Source: CAYLNH01 sp964384625 | GTDB lineage: Bacteria > Verrucomicrobiota > Lentisphaeria > JABSQK01 | Direction of reading: 5' to 3' | DNA length: 7,900 nt | NCBI GenBank assembly: GCA_964384625.1 | Contig: CAYLNH010000315.1 | Span: 1-7,900, forward strand | Part shown: in pieces, positions 1 to 5,180 of the stretch | Layout of the letters: each line of letters begins with the position of its first letter | Numbering within the stretch: the first letter of the stretch is position 1 | Notes under the pieces: model-generated | The model's database searches: none | Told to the model about the DNA's origin: nothing | What the model saw: the letters and a program-made list of their open reading frames with translations, nothing else | Program-made: the position numbers and the translations under genes

Positions 1-186
1 AAACGGGGTCCCGAGGCAATGCGGCGTTTCCGCGAGGTGAGAAGCCCCGAGGCTTTTCAGCGCTGGGCTGGCGAGGCAGGCTTGCGGGACTTCACGGTTG
101 TGGGCGAAGGCGGACTTGATGAACAAAGCCCCGAAGCTGGGGTCGGGATCTGGTTGCGGTTCACAAAGGAGGTTAAGGAGCAATGA
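1..186 (+). CDS. C-terminal end of an unidentified protein, possibly a SAM-dependent methyltransferase (partial)
   Basis: The first frame is open from base 1 and gives 61 residues before a TGA stop at 184-186. The stop overlaps the ATG of the ABC ATPase in an ATGA, which is good evidence that this is the true frame of a real upstream gene. The visible part contains a stretch like FQRWAGEAGLRDFTVVGEGG and ends in WLRFTKEVKEQ. An 'aromatic-x-x-x-x-x-AGL-x-D' helix followed by a beta strand, and a final strand ending in a basic tail, is the usual look of the end of a class I methyltransferase. The catalytic and SAM-binding part lies outside the window, so the function is only a guess. The gene is probably in one operon with the ABC exporter that follows. 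Confidence 0.6.
   Translation, partial: KRGPEAMRRFREVRSPEAFQRWAGEAGLRDFTVVGEGGLDEQSPEAGVGIWLRFTKEVKEQ
166..180 (+). promoter_or_regulatory. Double Shine-Dalgarno sequence of the ABC ATPase gene
   Basis: AAGGAGG at 166-172 lies 10 bases before the ATG at 183, and a second AAGGAG at 175-180 lies only 2 bases before it. Both are inside the end of the upstream gene. The first is the more usable by spacing. The strong site together with the ATGA overlap supports 183 as the start. Confidence 0.6.
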
Positions 187-1121
187 ATGCGGTCATCGAG
201 GTACGCGGTCTCACCCGTCGTTTTGGACAGACGACGGCTGTAGACTGCGTGGAGTTCAACGTGAACGAAGGTGAGATCTTCGGATTTCTGGGGCCGAACG
301 GCGCGGGGAAGACCACGACCGTCCGAATGCTGACAGGGGTCCTGAAGCCAACAGACGGCACGGCCACCATTCAGGGGCACGATATCTGTCGGGAGGCGCT
401 GCTTTCGCGGGCACACATGGGTGTCGTCCCGGAACAGGCCAACGTCTATGTCGACCTCAGCGTCTGGCAAAATCTGATGCTCATGGCCGAGCTTCACGGG
501 GTTCCGCGCCGCGAGCGCACGGAAAGTGGCGAACGGCTGTTGGAGTCCCTGGGGTTGGGAGACCGTCGGAAGCACAAGGCGCGGACCCTCTCCAAGGGCC
601 TGCGTCAACGGTTGATGCTGTGTTCGGCGCTGGTCACGCAGCCCAAGATTCTCTTCCTGGATGAACCGACCAGCGGCCTGGACGTGCAGAGCGCCCGTCT
701 GATTCGGGAGATTGTCCGTGAACGGAATCGGGAGGGACTCACCGTCTTTCTAACCACTCACAACATGGACGAAGCCGAGGAGATCTGCGGACGCCTCGCG
801 ATCATCGACAAAGGGCGCATTGCCGCCGTGGATACACCCGATGGTTTGCGTGAGGTGGTCCGTGCCAGGCAGTACACCGAGGTGAGTTTTGCTGACGGCA
901 AAGGCAATGCCCGCGACCTGGAAGGTATTTCCGGGGTTGCCGAGGTCAGCCGGGGCTCCGGCCGTTTCCGACTCTATACCGAGACGCCGGGCCGGGTGGC
1001 TGCCGAGGCCGTCCGGCTGGCCGATGCAAAGGGCTGGGACATCGACACGGTCTGCACGTGCAAGCCAAGCCTTGAAGAGGTCTATGTCCATCTTACCGGC
1101 GGACAGGAGGGATCACGATGA
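183..1121 (+). CDS. ABC transporter ATP-binding protein (DrrA/CcmA-like, ABC-2 exporter class)
   Basis: This 312-residue protein is the ATPase of an ABC exporter and should act at the cytoplasmic face of the inner membrane with the permease encoded next. It has a complete nucleotide-binding domain: Walker A GPNGAGKTT at about 37-45, a Q-loop in VVPEQAN near Gln85, the signature LSKGLRQRL at 136-144, Walker B ILFLDEP with the catalytic Glu161, the D-loop SGLD at 164-167, and the switch His193 in TTHNMDEAE. LSKG instead of LSGG is normal in the DrrA-like and polysaccharide/drug ABC-2 families. The last 90 or so residues form an extra alpha/beta domain of the kind often found at the C-terminus of DrrA-type ATPases (DUF4162-like). 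Length and domain set are normal. The start overlaps the previous stop and the end overlaps the permease start by ATGA, so all three are probably translated together. The substrate cannot be told from sequence; lipids, antibiotics and peptides are all known for the class. Confidence 0.93.
   Translation: MNAVIEVRGLTRRFGQTTAVDCVEFNVNEGEIFGFLGPNGAGKTTTVRMLTGVLKPTDGTATIQGHDICREALLSRAHMGVVPEQANVYVDLSVWQNLMLMAELHGVPRRERTESGERLLESLGLGDRRKHKARTLSKGLRQRLMLCSALVTQPKILFLDEPTSGLDVQSARLIREIVRERNREGLTVFLTTHNMDEAEEICGRLAIIDKGRIAAVDTPDGLREVVRARQYTEVSFADGKGNARDLEGISGVAEVSRGSGRFRLYTETPGRVAAEAVRLADAKGWDIDTVCTCKPSLEEVYVHLTGGQEGSR
1105..1111 (+). promoter_or_regulatory. Shine-Dalgarno sequence of the ABC permease gene
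   Basis: AGGAGGG lies 6 bases before the ATG at 1118, inside the last codons of the ATPase gene. It fixes the permease start at the ATGA overlap. Confidence 0.8.
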
Positions 1122-1888
1122 ATGCCCATACGGAACGTGTCCACACATGGAAACACCAGTGCCGGGCCGCACTGGTCATTGTCAAGAAGAACGCGATGCT
1201 CTACTACCTGCGGCCGCCCGTGCTCATTTTCGGTGTGCTTTTTCCCGTCTTCTTCTTTCTGGCGTTCAAGATGGGACGCCCCATTGCAGCGGAAAACATC
1301 GTGCCGGGCATGGTGGCCATGGCGTTGTGGTTCACTGCCAGTGCGGTCGGTCCGCTGGTAACGCCGTGGGAACGACGCGCCAGAACCTATGAGCGACTCA
1401 TCGCCACGCCGGTTTCGTTGCGGGCCATGATAGCCGGGGACATCATCAGCGGTCTCATCTTCGGTGCGTGCCTGTCGGTCGTGCCGGTCTTTCTTGGGCT
1501 GATCTTCACCGACGCGGCAGTGACCGACCTTCCTCTTCTCGTAACCGGCATCGTTCTGGGTGCACTGAGTTTTGCCACCCTGGGCGTGCTTCTCGCTGCT
1601 CCTCCCGCCAGCAGTCCGTCGAACATCATGCTGCTGTCAAATCTCGTGCGCCTGCCGTTGCTCTTTGTCAGCGGCATCTTCATCCCCATCGCCCAGATGC
1701 CGGGATGGGCCCGGTGGGTCGCCCCCATCTCGCCACTCTCCTACGCAGGCGATCTGATCCGCGGCGGGTTCGGGCAGCCCGGTTACTTTCCGCACTGGTT
1801 GAGCCCCCTTGTGCTTGTCGTTTTGACCGCCGTTCTCTTCTGGGGCGCGTGCCGTTTCCATCAGCGCTGGCGAGCGAAAGGGCTGTGA
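1118..1888 (+). CDS. ABC-2 type transporter permease
   Basis: This 256-residue integral membrane protein is the channel-forming partner of the preceding ATPase. About six hydrophobic segments can be seen, at roughly residues 33-51, 60-82, 105-129, 137-159, 168-188 and 226-247. This matches the six-helix ABC-2 permease fold, and the length is usual. A cytoplasmic basic N-terminus (about 30 residues) precedes the first helix. The segment MPGWARWVAPISPLSYAGDL before the last helix is the family's conserved 'PxW-PlsY' region, and the loop PWERRARTYERLIATPVS between helices 2 and 3 is the conserved coupling region of the ABC-2 family. The gene begins at the ATGA overlap with the ATPase gene and ends in a TGA that is part of a perfect palindrome (1887-1900), after which the module seems to end. 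The two proteins would form a homodimer-of-pairs exporter; the substrate is unknown. Confidence 0.92.
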   Translation: MNAHTERVHTWKHQCRAALVIVKKNAMLYYLRPPVLIFGVLFPVFFFLAFKMGRPIAAENIVPGMVAMALWFTASAVGPLVTPWERRARTYERLIATPVSLRAMIAGDIISGLIFGACLSVVPVFLGLIFTDAAVTDLPLLVTGIVLGALSFATLGVLLAAPPASSPSNIMLLSNLVRLPLLFVSGIFIPIAQMPGWARWVAPISPLSYAGDLIRGGFGQPGYFPHWLSPLVLVVLTAVLFWGACRFHQRWRAKGL

Positions 1889-1900
1889 CTGTCGACAGTC
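1887..1900 (+). repeat. 14-base perfect palindrome at the end of the permease gene
   Basis: GACTGTCGACAGTC reads the same on both strands. It starts inside the permease stop codon. As RNA it would give only a 5-bp stem with a TCGA loop and no following T-run, so it is a poor intrinsic terminator. A dimeric repressor or activator site is an equally good reading. Confidence 0.55.
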
Positions 1901-1950
1901 GTCCGTGGAACGAGTGAGGCGCAGGCGGGGGTTTTCCGCCAGTCGTCCGT
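1896..1950 (+). repeat. 11-base direct repeat flanking the intergenic region
   Basis: CAGTCGTCCGT occurs at 1896-1906 and again at 1940-1950, 44 bases apart from start to start. The first copy overlaps the palindrome at 1887-1900. The second copy spans the end of the hairpin and the CCGTTT box of the element before the sigma gene. The spacing, about four helical turns, would put both copies on the same face of the DNA, so a shared protein-binding site is possible. Function is not known. Confidence 0.5.
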
Positions 1951-1966
1951 TTATGACTTAGAAAGG
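1924..1966 (+). promoter_or_regulatory. 43-base element A upstream of the sigma factor gene (possible ECF promoter or structured leader)
   Basis: This element contains a 12-base core CGGGGGTTTTCC (1926-1937), a CCGTTT box (1947-1952) and a GAAAGG block (1961-1966). GGCGG at 1924-1928 can pair with CCGCC at 1936-1940, and AGTC at 1941-1944 with GACT at 1955-1958. The same three blocks occur at exactly the same spacing at 2543-2585, before the anti-sigma gene. The first two blocks sit about as far apart as -35 and -10 boxes of ECF promoters, and CGTT-type -10 boxes are common for ECF sigma factors. The G-rich -35 lacks the usual AAC motif, so promoter function is inference. Confidence 0.5.
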
Positions 1967-1980
1967 GTGTTGCCCATAGC

Positions 1981-2517
1981 GTGTATACCGATGAAGAACT
2001 CATGCAGGACGTCGCCAAGGGCGACATCGAGGCGTTCGGGGAGATCGTACGCCGCAACCAGCGCCATGCCTGGAATACGGCATGGCGACTGCTGCAAGAC
2101 CCTGCCGAGGCGGAGGATGCCGCTCAGGATGCCTTCCTGAAGATCCTCGACGCCGCGCCGCGATACCGTCCCACTGCCGCGTTCCGGACCTACCTGTGCC
2201 GCGTCGTCACACGTCTTTGCCTGGACCGGCTCGAAAAGAAGAAGCCGCTGTACACGGATGCCCCGCCGGTTTCCACCTCGCCCCGTCCCGATCCCTCGGC
2301 GGAGTTGGTGGCCAGAGATCGCGCGGCCGTGGTTCATCGTGCTCTCCAGGCACTTCCCCCGCGCCAGCGTACGGCCCTCGTGCTGCAGTATTTCGAGGAC
2401 TTGAGCTACAAGGAAATCGCCGAAGCCATGGGGGCGTCGGTCAAGTCGGTCGAGCGCCTCCTGGCCCGGGGGCGAGACGCGCTTGCGGATCGGCTCGAGG
2501 AATGGCGGCAAAAATGA
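1981..2517 (+). CDS. ECF-type RNA polymerase sigma factor (sigma-70 family)
   Basis: This 178-residue protein has the two-domain layout and length of an ECF sigma factor. Region 2 covers about residues 18-86, with the acidic core-binding segment AEAEDAAQDAFLKIL (42-56) and the -10-recognition helix around TYLCRVVTRLCLDRLEKKKP. A short proline-rich linker (about 90-112) follows. Region 4 covers about 116-172, with LPPRQRTALVLQYFEDLSYK and a helix-turn-helix in EIAEAMGASVKSVERLLARGR. The start is a GTG; the N-terminus MYTDEELMQDVAKGDIEAFG fits the family, and an in-frame stop lies just upstream at 1954-1956. The SD-like AGAAAGGG at 1960-1967 is 13 bases from the GTG, which is rather long. It is followed after 78 bases by a zinc-finger anti-sigma gene, its expected antagonist. 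It probably directs transcription of this operon, including itself; that is inferred from context. Confidence 0.93.
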   Translation: MYTDEELMQDVAKGDIEAFGEIVRRNQRHAWNTAWRLLQDPAEAEDAAQDAFLKILDAAPRYRPTAAFRTYLCRVVTRLCLDRLEKKKPLYTDAPPVSTSPRPDPSAELVARDRAAVVHRALQALPPRQRTALVLQYFEDLSYKEIAEAMGASVKSVERLLARGRDALADRLEEWRQK

Positions 2518-2531
2518 CGAACACGGAAAAA

Positions 2532-2544
2532 GCGGGACTCCCGC
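2532..2544 (+). repeat. Small hairpin upstream of element B
   Basis: GCGGG (2532-2536) can pair with CCCGC (2540-2544) over a 3-base loop. Its right arm shares two bases (2543-2544) with the left arm of the next hairpin, so the two stems compete. It may weakly attenuate transcription between the sigma and anti-sigma genes. There is no T-run, so it is not a standard terminator. Confidence 0.4.
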
Positions 2545-2585
2545 CGGGGGTTTTCCCGGCGAGGCCCGTTTGTACGGGTGAAAGG
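2543..2585 (+). promoter_or_regulatory. 43-base element B upstream of the anti-sigma gene (second copy of element A)
   Basis: It shares with element A the 12-base core CGGGGGTTTTCC (2545-2556), the CCGTTT box (2566-2571) and GAAAGG (2580-2585), at identical spacing; 28 of 43 positions match without a gap. Hairpins: GCCGGG (2543-2548) with CCCGGC (2555-2560), and CCCGT (2565-2569) with ACGGG (2574-2578). If CCGTTT is a -10 box, transcripts would begin near 2577-2580, giving the anti-sigma gene its own message with a very short leader. Promoter or RNA-structure function is inference. Confidence 0.5.
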
Positions 2586-2586
2586 A
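2583..2586 (+). promoter_or_regulatory. Shine-Dalgarno sequence that decides the anti-sigma start
   Basis: AGGA, in AAAGGA, is 9 bases before ATG 2596 and only 3 bases before ATG 2590; an in-frame GTG at 2578 lies upstream of it and has no SD of its own. ATG 2596 is preferred, and it gives the family-typical N-terminus MDCKKAKRKLNRYLDGEL. Confidence 0.55.
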
Positions 2587-2595
2587 CAGATGGCC

Positions 2596-3078
2596 ATGGA
2601 CTGCAAGAAAGCAAAACGAAAGTTGAACCGCTATCTGGACGGCGAACTCCCAGTCCGGGATCGCGACCATGTCGAACAGCATCTTCGGGAGTGTCCGTCG
2701 TGCCGGAATGAACTGGAACGCCTGCGGGTAGTGGCAGATGTGATGTCGGCGCTTCCCGAACCGCCGGAGGTCCCCACCGGGTTCGCTGAACGAGTCATGA
2801 ATCGCGCCGCCCGGGACCGGGCCGGGAAGGGACTACTCCTCACGTTCTGGCAGTCTGTTTCGCCCCCGATGCGAATCGCCGCCGCCGCCATGGTGGTTCT
2901 GGGCGTCTGTCTGGGGACTCTGATGAGCCGGGACGTGCTGCGCGGCCGGAATCCTGCGGCGGCGGATGTGGCAGTAACGGAGCTGGACACCTCGTACGGT
3001 TTTGACTACCTCACGGATGCGCCGGAGGGGTCGCTGGCGGATTCTTACCTGGCACTGGGGGAGGGGACGAATGAATAA
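2596..3078 (+). CDS. Membrane-anchored zinc-finger (ZAS-type) anti-sigma factor
   Basis: This 160-residue protein should bind and hold the ECF sigma factor at the inner membrane until a signal arrives. The N-terminal domain shows the anti-sigma zinc motif H-x3-C-x2-C as HLRECPSC (His29, Cys33, Cys36), with Cys3 as the likely fourth ligand, and the usual YLDGEL segment. A single hydrophobic helix, MRIAAAAMVVLGVCLGTLM (about 92-110), separates it from a short, acidic, probably periplasmic tail of about 50 residues ending in LADSYLALGEGTNE. The start at ATG 2596 is chosen by its SD spacing; starts at 2578 (GTG) or 2590 (ATG) would add 6 or 2 residues. The stop at 3076-3078 overlaps the next gene by 8 bases, linking it tightly to the sensor. 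Release might be through proteolysis or a conformational change driven by the sensor protein; the sequence does not say which. Confidence 0.88.
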   Translation: MDCKKAKRKLNRYLDGELPVRDRDHVEQHLRECPSCRNELERLRVVADVMSALPEPPEVPTGFAERVMNRAARDRAGKGLLLTFWQSVSPPMRIAAAAMVVLGVCLGTLMSRDVLRGRNPAAADVAVTELDTSYGFDYLTDAPEGSLADSYLALGEGTNE

Positions 3079-3643
3079 TAGGGAACCCAAAGTTATGAAA
3101 CGCCACAAACGAAACCTGCTTCTATTGTTGGTCGCCTTGTCGGTGGCGTTGAACGTTGCATTCCTGGGCGTCTGGCTGATGCATGTGGTACGCGGCGGGC
3201 ACGAGCGCCGGTCGACGCCGGCGACAGAAAAGGGGACGGGCGAGATCTGGTGTCCGCTGCACCGCAAACTGGGGGTCTCGGCCGAGCAGTGGGCGACGAT
3301 CGAGCCGCGGTTGCGCGAATTCCGGGCGGCGGCGAGGGGCATGCGTGAGCAGGTCAATGAGCACCGCAGGGAGTTGATCGGCCTGCTCGCGATTGACGAA
3401 CCGGATCTGGCAGCGATCCGCGCCAAGCAGGCGGAGATCCAGGCGGGACAGCGGCGCATGCAGAAGCTGGTGGTCGATTATCTGCTGGCGGAGAAGGACG
3501 TTCTGACAGCCGAACAACAACGCGAGTTGTTCTCGATGATGCGGCGACGGGCGGAATGTGCGGGGCGGCCGGCGTTGTTCCAGGGCCGGCGTCCGGACGG
3601 GGGGACATGTTCCGACGACGGACCGGCGGAGGGCTCGAAGTGA
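3071..3643 (+). CDS. Membrane-anchored periplasmic sensor, heavy-metal-sensor / CpxP-Spy-like family
   Basis: This 190-residue protein has a basic cytoplasmic N-terminus, one membrane helix (about 16-40, NLLLLLVALSVALNVAFLGVW) with no clear cleavage site, and a mainly helical periplasmic domain. The domain begins with a CPLHRKLGVSAEQ segment and continues as two or three amphipathic helices (about 68-160), including IEPRLREFRAAARGMREQVN, the LLAIDEPDLAAIRAKQAEIQ turn and VLTAEQQRELFSMMRRR. This 'LGxSxEQ ... LxxLLxxxxPDxxxI ... LTxEQxxxF' pattern is that of the periplasmic heavy-metal sensor/Spy-CpxP group (CnrX, ZraP relatives). Possible metal or redox residues are Cys61, His64, Cys163 and Cys180. 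ATG 3071 has a purine-rich SD (GGAGGGG at 3060-3066) and overlaps the anti-sigma stop; ATG 3095 is a weaker alternative. Its place between the anti-sigma gene and the pump suggests that it relays an envelope signal to the anti-sigma factor. The ligand is unknown. Confidence 0.8.
   Translation: MNNREPKVMKRHKRNLLLLLVALSVALNVAFLGVWLMHVVRGGHERRSTPATEKGTGEIWCPLHRKLGVSAEQWATIEPRLREFRAAARGMREQVNEHRRELIGLLAIDEPDLAAIRAKQAEIQAGQRRMQKLVVDYLLAEKDVLTAEQQRELFSMMRRRAECAGRPALFQGRRPDGGTCSDDGPAEGSK
3628..3633 (+). promoter_or_regulatory. Shine-Dalgarno sequence that decides the TolC-like gene start
   Basis: GGAGGG lies 6 bases before the GTG at 3640, whose GTGA overlaps the TGA of the sensor gene. This favours GTG 3640 over the ATG at 3556, which lies deep in the sensor gene and would add 28 residues unlike a signal peptide. 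Confidence 0.75.
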
Positions 3644-5124
3644 ACTGGACGATGATCGATCAACGTTTCGCCCGCGTATGGACGTGCCGGTGTGGCCGGT
3701 GCTGTCGGGCATGGTCTGCGCCTGCCGGTCTGGCCTTGCTGCTTCTGGGGTTGGCCGGCACGGGTTGCGTGGCGCCGCGGGCGGCGCAGGGGGCCCTGCC
3801 GGAGACGCCGGCACTGACGTTTCGCTCGGCGGCCGGGGACCAGACAGCGGCCCCGGCGACGACCGCGCCGACGGTGGAGCTTGAGCGGACGCGGCCGGCG
3901 ACGCTGGCGGACTGCATTCGCGTGGCGTTGGCGCAGCATCCGCGTACGCGCGGCACCTGGGAAGCGATGCGCGCGGCCGCCGCCGGCGTCGACAAGGAGC
4001 GGGCTGCATATTTGCCCTCGGCCGACCTCCGGGCCCGGGCGGTGCGGGAGAAGACGGTGCCGTTGGACAGCGATAAGGAGAATGACCCGCGGCGCACCTA
4101 CAACGCCGGCATCGACGTGGGCTGGCTGTTGTTCGACGGCGGCGCCCGGCATGCGCGCGTCACCGGCGCGGAAGCGGAATTTCGCAATGCCGGCTTCCGC
4201 CACAATGCCGGGCTGCAGGACTTGGCCTTGAGCGTGGAGGTTTTTTACTACGAACTTCTGGGGGCGCAATGGCGGCTGAAAGTAGCGGCAGCCACCCGGA
4301 AGAGCACGAAATACCAGCTTGAACTGGCGCAGGCCCGGCGTGACGCCGGCGTGGTGACGCGCGCCGATGTGCTCCGGGCGAAGACCCAGGACGCCGAGGC
4401 CCGGCTGCAGTTGGTACAGGCGCGCAACGGCATCCAGCTTGCTCGCGGCCGCCTGGCGCGGGTGATGGGTATCCCGGTCCAGAGTCGATTCGAGATTGCC
4501 GAATTGCCCGAAGTCGTGCAGAACCGGGAACTGCCCCGGATGGAACGGTTGCTGGACGAGGCCGCCCGACAGCGGCCCGAGCTGAAGGCCGCGCTGGCCC
4601 TGGTCGCTGCGGACCGCGCCGCCGTCAGCGAAGCGCAGGCGGCACGGTGGCCGTCGCTGCGGGCGCATGCCGGCGGCGGCCGCAAGGACACGCATTTCAC
4701 CCCGGACCGCGAGGAATGGTCCATCGGCGTGACGGTTGCTGTGCCGGTATTCGACGGCGGCGCTCGCCGGCGTCAGGTCGACCAGTCGCGCGCCAGGCTG
4801 GCGCGGTCGATGGCCGAGTACGCCGACCTGCTGCAGGGGATCGAGCTGGAGGTGTGGACGGCCTACTGGCGTTTGACGGAGGCTGCCGAGGCCGTGGTCG
4901 CGGCGACCGCGTTGACTGCCAGTGCCGGCGAGAGCGTCCGCCTGGCGGAGAACGAATACAAGAACGGGGTTATTTCAATCGTCGGTCTGATCGATGCGCA
5001 GACGGCGCAGACCACGGCCGCGCGACGATTGATTCAGGCGCGCCTGGACTGGTATGTCGCCAAGGCGCAGTTCGAACGGGCCGTCGGTCGGTCGCTGATC
5101 GAAAGCGCGTCCCCGGCTGATTAA
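3640..5124 (+). CDS. TolC-family outer-membrane efflux lipoprotein
   Basis: This 494-residue protein is the outer-membrane channel of the tripartite pump. From GTG 3640 it starts with a basic, Cys-rich n-region, a hydrophobic stretch SAPAGLALLLLGLAG and a lipobox-like LAGTGC, so Cys43 is probably lipidated, as in many OprM-type channels (Gly at -3 is off consensus). Two outer-membrane efflux repeats follow, at about 88-265 and 290-485. Both contain the hallmark 'FDGGAR' turn, in WLLFDGGARHARV (near 165) and VPVFDGGARRRQV (near 371), which shows the internal duplication of the family. Long Ala/Gln/Arg-rich helices form the periplasmic barrel. Length is normal for the family. The start overlaps the sensor stop by GTGA, joining regulator to pump. 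A 56-base gap, the largest inside the pump genes, separates it from the adaptor gene. Confidence 0.92.
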   Translation: MNWTMIDQRFARVWTCRCGRCCRAWSAPAGLALLLLGLAGTGCVAPRAAQGALPETPALTFRSAAGDQTAAPATTAPTVELERTRPATLADCIRVALAQHPRTRGTWEAMRAAAAGVDKERAAYLPSADLRARAVREKTVPLDSDKENDPRRTYNAGIDVGWLLFDGGARHARVTGAEAEFRNAGFRHNAGLQDLALSVEVFYYELLGAQWRLKVAAATRKSTKYQLELAQARRDAGVVTRADVLRAKTQDAEARLQLVQARNGIQLARGRLARVMGIPVQSRFEIAELPEVVQNRELPRMERLLDEAARQRPELKAALALVAADRAAVSEAQAARWPSLRAHAGGGRKDTHFTPDREEWSIGVTVAVPVFDGGARRRQVDQSRARLARSMAEYADLLQGIELEVWTAYWRLTEAAEAVVAATALTASAGESVRLAENEYKNGVISIVGLIDAQTAQTTAARRLIQARLDWYVAKAQFERAVGRSLIESASPAD

Positions 5125-5170
5125 TGTCGGTCGCGCAGTTTGTACGACAGATAACTGTAAGAATAAGAAT

Positions 5171-5175
5171 AGGGA
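5171..5175 (+). promoter_or_regulatory. Shine-Dalgarno sequence that decides the adaptor gene start
   Basis: AGGGA lies 5 bases before ATG 5181. The earlier in-frame ATG at 5124, which overlaps the TolC stop, has no purine-rich site before it and would put 19 polar residues ahead of the signal peptide. The gap 5125-5180 is AT-richer than its surroundings; besides a weak CAGTT/AACTG inverted repeat (5136-5140 and 5153-5157) nothing is seen in it. Confidence 0.7.
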
Positions 5176-5180
5176 AGACG

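Noticed and set aside
1889..1960. Rho-independent terminator after the ABC permease
   Set aside because: The palindrome and GGCGG/CCGCC hairpin are not followed by a T-run; the TTTT lies in the loop. Termination may still occur by another route.
2578..2595. Anti-sigma start at GTG 2578
   Set aside because: The GTG overlaps the right arm of a hairpin and lies before, not after, the SD; ATG 2596 fits the family better.
3556..3639. 28-residue N-terminal extension of the TolC-like protein from ATG 3556
   Set aside because: No ribosome-binding site fits, and it lies wholly inside the sensor gene; GTG 3640 has an ideal SD and a GTGA overlap.
3478..4695. 405-codon open frame on the - strand
   Set aside because: It lies opposite the TolC-like gene; its composition is Arg/Pro/Ala-rich without recognisable domains, as expected for a shadow.
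5138..5146. Third copy of the intergenic element, suggested by GTTTGTACG also present at 2568-2576
   Set aside because: Only nine bases match; the 12-base core and GAAAGG block are missing at the expected spacing, so it is probably chance.
5124..5180. 19-residue N-terminal extension of the adaptor from ATG 5124
   Set aside because: No SD before it; ATG 5181 has one and gives a normal lipoprotein signal peptide.
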